Of a DNA stretch of 64,000 nt, positions 1 through 9,543 are shown in pieces. The stretch comes from Platycnemis pennipes (Eukaryota; Arthropoda; Insecta; Odonata; Platycnemididae). The stretch's first letter is position 1. Every line of letters begins with the position of its first letter. The stretch covers positions 109,327,271-109,391,270 of the forward strand of contig OW121851.1 of NCBI GenBank assembly GCA_933228895.1, read 5' to 3'. The notes beneath the pieces are model-generated. The model saw only the letters and a list, made by a program, of their open reading frames with translations, was not told the DNA's origin and ran no database searches. The position numbers and the translations under genes were made by a program.

Positions 1-1497
1 TGGACATTACATACCACCTTTTGTAATTTTTAAGGGGAAAAAGTTCCATAAGGAATGGGAGGATGGATTTCCGTTGGGATCTAAAATTTTTATGTCAGAT
101 TCAGGGTGGATAAATGAGGATCTTTTTTTGGAGTGGCTAAAGCACTTTCAAGCAAACAGGATTCCTGGCCGATGCATTTTAGTCCTCGATGGCCACGCAT
201 CACACAAAACTCTTCCTGTTCTACTGTTCGGTGAAAGGAATGAGATCACTCTCTTATCACTGCCCAGCCACGCTACACAAAGGTTGCAACCTCTGGACAG
301 GTCTTTTTATAAACCATTAAAGACATACTACGATATTGAAACAAATGCGTATATGACAGTTTGTAAGGGGGATAGAAAGATGACTAAATTTAATTTTGGT
401 CGGCTTTTTCGAAATGCATGGAGCAAAGCCGCAACAATCGGCAACGCTGAAAATGGATTCCGATCAACAGGAATATTCCCTCTGAATCCGGGTATCCTGA
501 CGGAGTTAGATCTTCATCCTTCTAATCTCGGAAGCTCACACGCCCCAGAAGAAGCATCAACTCCTTTTTCGACAAATTCATCTTCCGATCAAAAATTAAC
601 TGCCAGTCCCTATGAAGAAAGCCAATCCTCGACATCAACATCTGAGGAATCGTCAAATACTTTGGGTAGGTCTTTCCATAATTTACTACCTACACCAGAA
701 AAAAGAATGAAAGTCAATGTGAAAAGGTCAAGAAAGCAAATTGCTCAAATACTTACTTCTCCAGCTGTAATAGAAGAAACAAAGCAACGACTGAAGAAAC
801 AAAATATTAGGAACGCGAAGGGAACTTGCAGAAACTTATATGAATCATCTTCAGATATGGACGGCAATACTGAGAATGGGGAAAACTCAGCTGATGATAC
901 GCTTTGTGGCTTCTGCTCCAAGTCTTATAATTGTGCGAATTCGTCAAAGTTTAGAGACTGGATTAAGTGCATGAAGTGTAATTGTTGGTACCATGAGCTG
1001 TGTGTAGGTTCTAAGGGGCGAGATAAATTTACTTGTGGTAAATGTGCTTAATTGTTTTGATAAATTTGTTCTATTTTGTTCTATATGTTCAGATTTGGTG
1101 ATGTATGTCTATTTGTAAAGTTATGTTTGACTCTAAGAAGGTGTCGTCGAAATATCTCCAGACTGCACTACATTGTTAATAGCAATGATGCAAAATTTCA
1201 AAATTTTATGGAATAAAACTTAAGAAAACTAAAATTTATAACGTTATTTTACTGGTCCGATTCAGCCTCTAATCTGGTCCGATTCGCCCTCCAAGTCGTC
1301 GGGCGAATAGGACCATGCAGTCTCTTGAAGAAATTGCTCCAGGACCGTTCTATTCAGAGCAACCACGCTGAAAATTGCGTTTTAAACTGGAAAAACATCA
1401 AGTCCTTTGCTGATAATGCTTTCAGAATGTAACTGTTTACACAAACGAGAAAATCGACGATTTTCCTTTTTGTGGCCCGATTCACCCCCCTTTACCC
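1..1497 (+). mobile_element. pogo/Tigger-like DNA transposon, 3' part
   Basis: The window opens inside this element. It contains a DDE transposase reading frame (2-1051), a possible AATAAA signal near 1213, and subterminal repeats of the type TGGTCCGATTC near 1253, 1276 and 1472 (the last as TGGCCCGATTC). The right end reads ...CCCTTTACCC followed by TA at 1498-1499. The corresponding place in the downstream duplicate (51743-51744) has the same flanking DNA with one TA and no transposon, which fixes the end and fits TA-targeting pogo/Tc1-type insertion. The 5' terminus lies outside the window. Confidence 0.8.
2..1051 (+). CDS. pogo/Tigger-type DDE transposase with C-terminal PHD-like finger (5' partial)
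   Basis: The frame is open from base 2, so the protein starts upstream and only its C-terminal ~350 residues are seen. The DDE_1 catalytic region shows a second acidic residue in VLDGHASHK and a third in LQPLDRSFYKPLK; the first would lie upstream. After a Ser/Thr-rich, probably disordered linker the protein ends in a Cys/His cluster (CGFC, then IKCMKCNCWYHELC, then CGKC) resembling a PHD finger. Several arthropod pogo-like proteins carry such a finger, which may bind chromatin. The visible part has no internal stop, so the copy may be recent. It belongs to the element ending at 1497 and is not a host gene. Confidence 0.85.
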   Translation, partial: GHYIPPFVIFKGKKFHKEWEDGFPLGSKIFMSDSGWINEDLFLEWLKHFQANRIPGRCILVLDGHASHKTLPVLLFGERNEITLLSLPSHATQRLQPLDRSFYKPLKTYYDIETNAYMTVCKGDRKMTKFNFGRLFRNAWSKAATIGNAENGFRSTGIFPLNPGILTELDLHPSNLGSSHAPEEASTPFSTNSSSDQKLTASPYEESQSSTSTSEESSNTLGRSFHNLLPTPEKRMKVNVKRSRKQIAQILTSPAVIEETKQRLKKQNIRNAKGTCRNLYESSSDMDGNTENGENSADDTLCGFCSKSYNCANSSKFRDWIKCMKCNCWYHELCVGSKGRDKFTCGKCA

Positions 1498-1665
1498 TAA
1501 TCAGTGATAAAGTTCAGAGTGAACTTGACATGCTAAACGAGAAAGTTGTTTATAGTAGTTCAATTGATATTTCTTTATTTTATGTGCTGCTGTAATTATT
1601 CATGTTCCATATGCATGCGGAAATATTCTACCAGCCGTTGCATTTTGTAAGTTTTAATGTAGCTC

Positions 1666-1857
1666 TTGCCGTACATTTCTATATTAAATTATAGAGCTTG
1701 CCTGGTAACCCTAAAAGTATTTGATGTAGTATTCAGCCAGCCTGATGTCGTAACAATTCCGTCTGGGTGGCACAGATTTGTTTCCACAGATGGATTGAAC
1801 CGGGTGGGATATTATACATTGTTTACCAAGACTGAGGGAAAAACTACATTCTTATGA
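1666..1857 (+). other. Conserved open frame in duplication, copy 1 (possible exon)
   Basis: A 63-codon frame kept open in both duplicate copies, with the same stop. A possible donor GTAAGT occurs just before it and a pyrimidine-rich ...TTATAG acceptor-like site inside it near 1696. The C-terminal ~40 residues (motifs TIPSGWHRFVSTDG, GYYTL, KTEGKTTFL) look protein-like, but I do not recognise the family. There are about four differences between copies. It could be a terminal exon of a host gene or old transposon coding sequence. Confidence 0.3.
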
Positions 1858-2279
1858 TAAAAAGTTTAAGTTTTCGGAAGTATCGCAATATCTAAATCCT
1901 TATTCTTAATAATTTAGTTGGCATTTCAGCTTTGATTGGTCATAGAAATTCATGACGTATTTGATTTGGAAGAGGTGTTCAAAACATGAACTAACCTGTG
2001 GGTGTGCAGTGGGGCTTTAATTGAAGACTCACTGGCTGTTTCGCGTATAGACACCATCTGGAAAGATGACATCGGTCCGATGCGTCTTTAAAACTGAAGC
2101 CTTTTCCTAATAGTACCCGTCTAATAGACCCTTGTGCTCGGTACAAGTGCAAGCATTATATAGAGGAATCTGCACCCAAAAAGGATAACCCTTGTTCACA
2201 GGGTAACTCTGACGGTGAATGAGAGTAATCCAGCCTTACCCTACTCCATGGAAGGAATGTCATCTTGAACCCCTATTCT

Positions 2280-2553
2280 ATCGACCAGCGGCGTCAGAAG
2301 TGGAGGGCAGGAGATACCGAAGCCCCCCCCCCCCCCCCAAAAATTTGCCCCCTTTCAGTCGAATCGGGTAATTTCTGCCTCACATCCTCACACCTTAATA
2401 TTCTCTTTTATCGATATTCTAGTCTCTAACCCCTCCTATCCTCAAAAAATGCGGGCTCTATTCTTAGGTGCCGGGCCATTTCCTTTGGAGCCGGGGCCCT
2501 TTTCAAGGTTGGTCACCCTCAGTGATAATAGTTCCGGCACCCCTGCCGTCAGC
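2280..2553. repeat. GC-rich MITE-like segment with poly-C tract
   Basis: A compositionally distinct block starting near CCAGCGGCGTCAGAAGTGG and ending near CCGGCACCCCTGCCGTC, giving loosely inverted ends, with a C-homopolymer at about 2323-2338. The same segment is in copy 2 (52525-52795) with a shorter poly-C run. Probably an old nonautonomous DNA element; no target duplication was identified. Confidence 0.3.
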
Positions 2554-3336
2554 GATTTATGAATGCCAAAAAACAGTCATAGCACAATTACAAAAGGAAG
2601 TAATTCCAGTGAAAGAATGAAAGGAAATGAAATAGAGGAAAAACTCCTAAAATTGAATTTATCTTCAGCTCAGATAACTTCGTCATCGGGATAATTGCTG
2701 CATCAAAGGGGCAAAATACTATAGCCATAAAGTACTCATAAGACTGGATAATTGTTTTTATACTAATGCATATCCGGTCTCCAGGACACCACCAAATTCT
2801 AAGAGGTAATGAAATCATTTCATTTCCGTCGCTCCGAAATATTAGGAGGAATCTTGCGATGGTAAACAGCAAGCATGGACATGATGACAAGTTTTATGAA
2901 GTTCATGAATATCATTTTAGCTCCAAAAGTGGTAGGAAAGTTCATGGTATGAACTTTCAATTCAATTTCAATGTATACAATTAGATGAGATCGGCTCGAG
3001 AGAGGCTTTGTTAGTGTGTTCATCAACATTGACTGATGAAGTGACCCCTTACCTTCAAGCTATAAATCAAATATTCTCCTCCATTGAAGCAAAGTGTTAT
3101 TCAATCGGCATGTTTTTTTTATTTTGCAGAATTTAAAATATATAATTTAACTTACGGGTAATATTTTTTGGATAATTACATCAATGCTAAACCTTCATCA
3201 TTATGTTTTCAACTCGCTCTCTTTGCATAAATAATTGTTTATTTCAAATGTATAGTATATCATTAACGTCCTCTTAACTCTTAGACCTATGAAATTAGAA
3301 TTCTAAATTTAAACATGTAATCTGTTTTCTTTATAG

Positions 3337-3474
3337 GTAATAGTTGGATTCAGAACTGACCCTACGATGGTAGTAGCATATTTATTTCGTGATAGTGGGA
3401 AAGGGTATCTTGAGAGTCCTGATCGCGCATTCCACGCTGGTGGAAATCTATGGCGTAAAACCCCTCTAGAGTAA
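3337..3474 (+). other. Candidate terminal exon, copy 1
   Basis: A TTTTCTTTATAG acceptor-like tract is followed by a 45-codon open frame ending at TAA (3472-3474), containing AYLFRDSGKGYLESPD and AFHAGGNLW. Length and frame are exactly kept in copy 2. The opposite strand is also open here (3309-3566), so orientation is uncertain. Family not recognised. Confidence 0.25.
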
Positions 3475-3877
3475 CATACCGAAAAGATGACGCAAAAAGA
3501 GTAAACATCGCGAATTTCTAAATTTTGCTTACGCAATAGAAGGAAGAGGAGGTACAGTTTAAGCAAAACAATGTATACCTTTTGCTAGTTGTGTGTACAA
3601 TTGTTAACTATTACAGCAACTTTATATAATTCATTTCAGTATTGAAAGCCCCTGCATTCGCATTGTAGGGAAATTATCCGCCTATGATTGCAATTAATGC
3701 GAGGTAAACAAAGTCTGACACCCGAAAACATCATTTGAGAGTAAGAGTGTAATCTGTGTTCTCGAGTTCGTCAGCCTAAAAGACAACTGGCACCTCTAGC
3801 GGCCAACCGAGAAACAACAGTCTCAGTAAGGGGACGGCAACAGCAGAAGAGTTGCCAACCTGTATTCTAAGATTGTG

Positions 3878-4146
3878 AGATAGGGTTTAGTCGGTATTGT
3901 GTTCAGAGCACTGACCTCTTACCTAGAGGGTCCGAGTTCAATTTCCAGCAGTGGGAGATATTTTTAATTGGTAAACTAGGCCCTAAATTAGGCACTTTGT
4001 GGATAACATTCGAGTACAGTACTCCCTCTGTCGGATGGGACGTTAAGTCGTGGTCCCCTTGATCTTTATTTGTTAATAACAGGCTTATGCCGACCGTGGG
4101 CTTCCCCTCCACCCTTCCTCCTAACCCTTCCATCCCCTTCCTTGTA
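3878..4146 (+). repeat. tRNA-derived SINE, copy in duplication 1
   Basis: The head looks tRNA-like: GAGCACTGACCTCTTACC then a B-box-like GAGTTCAATTTCC. The body has the family signature GGATGGGACGTTAAG then GTGGTCCC, and a tail CCACCCTTCCTCC. The same body occurs at 12375-12655 (minus) and 18086-18325 (plus), so this is one SINE family. The B box here is degenerate, indicating an old copy. Confidence 0.7.
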
Positions 4147-4264
4147 CCTTTCATCACGAACTTATGCGCCTGCAAGGGCGGGTACAGTTTTTTAAACCAC
4201 ACATAGAAGTACCTACCAGGATGTAACCAGGGTTGTAATGAACTGGGGAGAATGGGGTCGTTTA

Positions 4265-4640
4265 TCATATTTTTTATTGCCGAATCCCATAGTTTGTAAA
4301 AGTAAAAGACCCATATTTTTCGTTTTTCGATCCGTTAAATAGTTCTCGAGTTATAAGTGGCGAAATACTGGTGTTTTTATCCCTTTCCGAAAAGTAGGCG
4401 TGCATGCGACCTAGTACGTCATTCACTTCGTCCAATGAGAAGCTACTTCGCCTTATCACAATGGGGGACAAAGCTGACTCTGCCACTGGAAGTGGTTGCA
4501 ACAGGATCTGTACGAGCAGACCCACCGACACCCCCCTCCACTCCCGTCCCTTTCGCTAAAAGCAGTGATGGACGGGAGAAGGATGATGTAGTAAGTCTCA
4601 AAGCAGCTTCTTCGGTGGGCGTCGCCTTTTCCTTATTTTA
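4265..4640. other. GC-richer conserved block, function unknown
   Basis: Between the SINE and the tRNA-like repeat lies a block with open frames on both strands (plus 4357-4641, minus 4274-4531) that are equally open in copy 2 (54632-55007). Composition is less AT-rich than its surroundings. Neither frame shows a recognisable domain, signal peptide or convincing splice signals. It may be another transposon piece. I assign no gene. Confidence 0.2.
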
Positions 4641-4895
4641 ATTTTTGATTTACGAGTGAATGGCCTTGGTTAGAAGATTAATTCTTTCACTAAAATTCAT
4701 TTGTCGTTTCCATGTAACGACTACGTGTACAAAATTGCTATTTCGGTTCCAAGTAAACGCCCCCATTACAAATCGTCGTCAACCAATCAAAAGTGGTTAG
4801 TATAAGTGTTGGGTTTGAAGTGCACCTGTGGCTCAGATTATTACGCACTGTCTGACCTATGACTAAAATTTTAGGGAAAACAACATCCACTTTCT

Positions 4896-4970
4896 GGTAG
4901 GGTTTAGAACCCGCAACCGTTGGGCCGGCGCGTTACCGACCTGGCTACCGCGACAGGCACGAATGTCAGT
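4896..4970 (-). repeat. tRNA-like SINE head, copy 1
   Basis: Read on the minus strand it has an A-box-like TAGCCAGGTCGGTAACG and a B-box-like GGGTTCTAAACCC at tRNA spacing, but the arms do not pair as a functional acceptor stem. It is therefore called a SINE promoter region, not a tRNA gene. It is also in copy 2 at about 55258-55330. Confidence 0.5.
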
Positions 4971-5401
4971 AATACACCATATGTGTTTGACGTAACTGAT
5001 TGAAACCAGTTATTTTTCTTGGCTATGGGCAGTGAAACAATGGATGTGACAAACTTCTTGGGCAAATTACATCGTTGAGTTAACTCTAACATCCTTAGTT
5101 GCCTGCAATGGATCTCACCCAATTCTCAATCTGCAGCTATATAACTTTGCTTTCTGAGTCAAGGCACTCAAGAGAGTATGTTTATGCCATGAATTTTCGA
5201 TATGGTTCTGATTCGACGATAGGTAATAATTGCTTGGGCAGGTGTACTAAATTTAATACAGAGCAGAATTTCGTGATTAAGTTTCGAAGATGCTACTTCT
5301 GGTTCTAAAGAATTTAACTTAACATTATTCGCTCGCAGAAAACAGCAGGCTTGCATTTTCATGAGATCAAATTATCGAAGCAAATATCATGTCGAACTCA
5401 C

Positions 5402-5640
5402 CTGCAAATACCCAGAGCGCACCATACCCACGTGCCTTGTGATGCGTCGCAAACTTGCGGACCAGGGCAGGATTGGAATGGATATAATGGATCTACAGTA
5501 AACACTCCATCGCCTTCGACACAGTAGTCAGCTTTTTTGCATCCGTTACACTGTACACCAGGTTTTGGACATTGATTATTATGAAAATCAGCCATTGCTA
5601 CATCCTGAAAGGCGATGATAATCGCCGCAGCCACCGCCAT
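5402..5640 (-). CDS. Cys-rich secreted protein, first coding exon (paralogue 1)
   Basis: A coding exon read from ATG at 5640 to a strong donor (CAG|GTGAGT) after 5402. An acceptor-like ...TTCTTGCAG directly precedes the ATG, so a 5' UTR exon may lie upstream. The product begins with a signal peptide (MAVAAAIIIAFQDVAMA, likely cut before DFHNN). The mature part has Cys spacing C-x5-C-x2-C-x5-C, then CPGPQVC and two further Cys. This is reminiscent of a CBM14/peritrophin-type chitin-binding module, but not a clear match. Downstream exons are not identified; the frame hits TGA if the donor is not used. The paralogue at 55750-55991 is near-identical in the signal-peptide half but strongly diverged in the mature half. 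Likely role: extracellular, possibly cuticle, gut-lining or secreted-fluid protein. Confidence 0.65.
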
Positions 5641-6214
5641 CTGCAAGAATTTAAGTCGGAAAATAAGAGCAGTATTGACACCGATGAGTCTTTTTCCATG
5701 CACAGTTGCAAGATATCCGTAGGGAAAAAATGGTTTCCCTTTACCGGAAATCTTGTTGTTTACATAATAATTGCACTTGTTAGGCCTCACAACGCGGAAC
5801 GACTGAACGTTGGGTACAATGCACACCAGTGAACCTTGTTATGCTCCGCAACTTATTTACCGCTGTACTACCAGCTCCGTCACTTACGACATTGCCATGC
5901 ACATACCGTAGCTGACGATTCCCTTAGTGTCAAATCCGGGTGGCACATCGTTAAATATATTGTATAAATTTGCAAAGAAAACTGGCTTTTATTTCACCCA
6001 ATTTTCCTCTCGGATAAACCACCCTGTTCATGCCAGAACGGTACCTCCATTTTCTTGATTAGCTCGACGGTTTTTCTCGATTTGCTCGCAATCCTCGTAT
6101 TAGTTGAATGTAAACGTATTTACTGATTTAGTTTGGCAAAGAAAATGTGTATTGTGGGAGGGAGCTGATGAGAGTAGCGCAAATAGGTATGATATTAGGC
6201 AAATACGTTGATAT

Positions 6215-6330
6215 CCACAAAGAAAAAAATCCACTTCTACCGGGATTCGAACCTGGACCCTCTGATTTCCGGCCAGGTACTCTACCAGTTAAGCTACCGA
6301 GGTTCCCCTGTGGAATTCTAGAGGTGGATT
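6215..6330 (-). repeat. tRNA-derived SINE head, copy 1
   Basis: On the minus strand an A-box-like TAGCTTAACTGGTAGAG and a perfect B box GGTTCGAATCC occur at tRNA spacing. The acceptor ends do not pair, so this is not a tRNA gene. A short inverted match (CCCCTGTGGAATTCTAGAG near 6305, reversed near 6540) frames about 250 bp and may be the terminal repeats of a carrier element. Confidence 0.55.
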
Positions 6331-7696
6331 TTTTTCCTTGTGGAAATCATCTATTGTGCATTTTCAGCGGGTGACTCCGCTAAGGTATTCGCGTCTAGTT
6401 CGCATTCCTTGCATAAGTTTAAGTAAGCACCTTAGAGTTGGTTTAAGTAAGCACCCCGTAGACGTTGGCACAGTGCGCACGACTCGGACTTCTTGTGACA
6501 TTGTATGTACGGCAGGCCGATAACATCTTGTCCTTTAAGGACTCTAGAATTCCACAGGGGAGAAGGAATATTTACATCTTCAAAATACATCAACATATTT
6601 CTCTGCCACCCACCGAAAGGGCCTGTGGCAGGATGTGAACCGTCGATAGGCATGCATTATAAATCATGCATGGAGAGGCAATAGAAACGTCAGAATAAAG
6701 TAATAAAAATTATTTTCAGAGTGAATATATTTAAGTATTCGTTCGGGTTGCAGTTCGTAGCGTGGCAAGATGATTTGTATTTCAACAAGTGCACCTAGTG
6801 GCATGGAATTAGAGTTGGACCTCACTTATGAAATCTGGATTTAAGGGTTAATTTGCAATACGTGAGAGGAGATTATGAGTTAGCACATAAAAGTGTAGAT
6901 TATGCAAAGGTGTTCAATTTATGCAGTAAATGGTGGTTATCGTACATGACGGTAACCATCGAAAAAAAAACCCTAGGGTTACTGCGTGGCGGCTCGTCTG
7001 CCGCCGCCGCGAACCAGTGATGCAGAGCGAGATAGCTTTAAAACCGTCTGGAGGTCATATAGGCATGATGTTTCTTCATGCCAGATCTGATTCTATTTTA
7101 TATCCCTCGAGAACATATTAGAGGAGCAAAGAGATACTCAAAACATTATCGATGCTTTTACTTAAATAAATCACTTAATAAAGCATAAAATTATAAAAAA
7201 ATTTAAACAATTAATTTCTCAAGTGAAACCAAATCACCTTGGTATTATATTCAAGAAGGTACCAATATTCATTTAAAAATGTGTACAAGCCTTCCTATTC
7301 ACGTAAAGCAGTCTTCTGACAAGGTAAATTTCGCTAAAATCGACAGATACAAGGCGATACGCGTTTAAACCTTGATTTTTCCCCAAAATGTACGATTGTA
7401 GTAGAGAAACCAATTTAGTACCCCGTTCTGTAGGCCATCTACAATGTGAAAGCCCAATTTAGAGTTTCTTAGTAAAAAGTCAAAAAAATTGACTCTTGGC
7501 TAGCTTTTTTCTAATACCAACCCCTGTATTGCGACAGTTAATCTCCTTGTCTATTTAATGGAATTATTGCCGTCTTTTATTCCGCTAGGTGTTAATTTTA
7601 TCCCTGAATTGGGTTAGAATTTCACTTATTTGTCGTTTGACTGCGTGGTTGCGCATTTTTCTCCGCTTATTTTTTAAAGTTTATTCAATTAATCAG

Positions 7697-7814
7697 GGTT
7701 TGTCTCCGGGGACACGTGTTACCGAAAAGGACCTATTCCGCGAAGATAGACACATATGCGAAGAATGTAGGGCACGATTCAAATGCATGAACATGTATGA
7801 TTTTACTCACCACA
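7697..7814 (+). CDS. Internal exon of Cys-containing protein (paralogue 1)
   Basis: An exon-like frame bounded by a pyrimidine-rich acceptor (...TCAATTAATCAG|) and a consensus donor (ACA|GTAAGT); phase 0 to 1, 39 codons. It encodes GLSPGTRV, EKDLFRED, then ICEECRARFKC and YDFTHH. The C-x2-C-x5-C spacing equals that in the Cys-rich exon at 5402-5640, which suggests the same extracellular family. A zinc-binding C2H2-like reading is an alternative. Upstream and downstream exons are not identified. The exon is preserved in copy 2 with several amino-acid changes. Confidence 0.5.
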
Positions 7815-7927
7815 GTAAGTAACTGATGCACGGACTTCATGTTCGTCACCTGTAGCGTCGAATTTGAAGAGTCTTTTCGTAATGGAACACCTTTCCAGCA
7901 CTAATCCCCTCTGCGTAGGCGCTGGCA

Positions 7928-7951
7928 CATATATATATATATATATATATA
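7928..7951. repeat. (TA)n microsatellite, copy 1
   Basis: Short TA tract of about 24 bp; the matching tract in copy 2 is about three times longer. Confidence 0.9.
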
Positions 7952-8259
7952 ATTAGAAAAAGGGTGGGACGGTGAATTTGGGGTAAGTGGGGGGAAGAAA
8001 TAGGGATTCATTAGGCGTATCAGAGCTCTCATTTGTTTATGGTGGTATTCCGCCAGAATGTTATCAGTTCCCGATTTCTGCGAATATTCGACCAATCTCT
8101 TCTCTGCTTGCGCACATATCCGGAGCTAATTGGGGACGACTTTTTTTGTATACTTCTCCCACCCACAGTTCGATTGCAAATTTGATAAAGAGTATACACA
8201 GCTTGAGTTGCCGAAAGTGCTTTTAGATATGTTTATTAAAAGTCCGGTTTCTGGGTGGA

Positions 8260-8430
8260 ATGAGGGATATTGCGGTGGTCTGAGCTGAGTGGTCTACCAT
8301 CCAAAGGGTTCAAATTCCGGCAATTGCTGATATTTTTACACCTACCCTCACTTAAATAACGTGTAGAGAATTACTCAAGTTATGTTACCCCGCCCTTTGT
8401 ATTCGACGTTAAACGGTAGTTATATTTAAG
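8260..8430 (+). repeat. Degenerate tRNA-derived SINE, copy 1
   Basis: Contains GGTGGTCTGAGCTGAGTGG (A-box-like), GGGTTCAAATTCC (B-box-like) and a body ending TTCGACGTTAAACGG, which resembles the GACGTTAAG signature of the SINE at 3878. The same piece is in copy 2 at about 58672-58845. Confidence 0.5.
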
Positions 8431-9387
8431 TTCTTAGCCGGTAGTGAAAAGTGCATTTACAATGATCTTTCTAAGCCCGCCACACAACCTCGCGGTGGCT
8501 CGCAGGGCATTAAATAGATGTAGATTTGGAAAAATATATTATAATATGCTTAGTAGTGTGTCGAAATCCTTTGAAGAACTATTTTGTGAATCGCTATCCC
8601 ATTGTAGGTCACACTATTTCTTCATGGGAAATTTTAAGAGGATGAATTTTCTATAGGCGTTAAACTTACTTTTATAACTCCAGTATATATTATGATAGAT
8701 TATCGGTGCGTATAGAGTATAGATCGAGGCAGGATATTCATCACCTATCGTTAGAATGGAATGCTGACGCAGGCTACATTTTCTTTTTTTATCCATCACT
8801 TTTCCTTAGATGAAATAAGGTGAGCTTTTAATTTGGCTTAATTGAAAATGTCCGAAGACCAGAATATCCATATGCCATAGGATATTTCTCATGCATTTTC
8901 GTCAAGTATTTTTTAAATAGCTTAGACAACCATAGAAATGGGTATGTTGGCAAACTTGTTGATTGATTAGACAATCGAAAAACCGGTTTCGGAGATATTT
9001 TTTTCCATAATTTTCATTTTGGCATTTGGATATTCTGGTCTTCGTACATTTTCATCAATTTTCCTCAATAGCCACGATTTCAGTAGAGGCGAAGGAAAAT
9101 TATCCCTTTTTGATGTGAATACGTCTTTAAAATTGGCCTAGGAAACTTAAGACGCATGGTAGGCAGGTGCGCAACACGGAAACTAGTATATCAGATCAAC
9201 ATTACTTCAGTGGGGAATCAGCATATGAGAACAAATGAACTGTCATCTTGTTGAGAAAGGTGGGCCGCATCGTTTAAGTTGGTCCCTGTCTCCCCTTCCT
9301 CACGTATGATAAGTGGTGATGTGTCAAATCCCCATTACCTCAGGAGAAATAAGCTTATGGGGATTAATTACCTGTCATCTTCAAGAG

Positions 9388-9543
9388 TAGTGGTTCTCAA
9401 CCTTCCTAATTCCGCGACCCTTAAAACCAGTTCCTCATGTTACTGTGACCATCAACCTTAAAAATAATTTTCGTTGCTTGTCCATAACTGTAATTTAATG
9501 TTATGAATCGTATTGTAAATCTGATATCCAGGATGAATTTTCA
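9388..9543 (-). mobile_element. SPIN-like hAT terminal fragment, copy 1
   Basis: Begins with the hAT terminal motif TAGTGGTTCTCAACC (family form CAGTGGTTCTCAACC). It continues with blocks typical of one end of SPIN (SPACE INVADERS)-related elements: CGCGACCC, CAGTTCCTCATG, TGTGACCATCAACC, AATTTTCGTTGCTTG, TAACTGTAATTT. I recognise these from the known family; no search was run. Only one end is present, and a Helitron interrupts it at 9544. Confidence 0.65.

Noticed and set aside
4896..4970. Possible tRNA gene on the minus strand
   Set aside because: Promoter boxes only; the acceptor stem does not pair.
6215..6330. Possible tRNA gene
   Set aside because: A and B boxes are good, but the 5' and 3' ends do not form an acceptor stem and no convincing anticodon arm exists; SINE head preferred.
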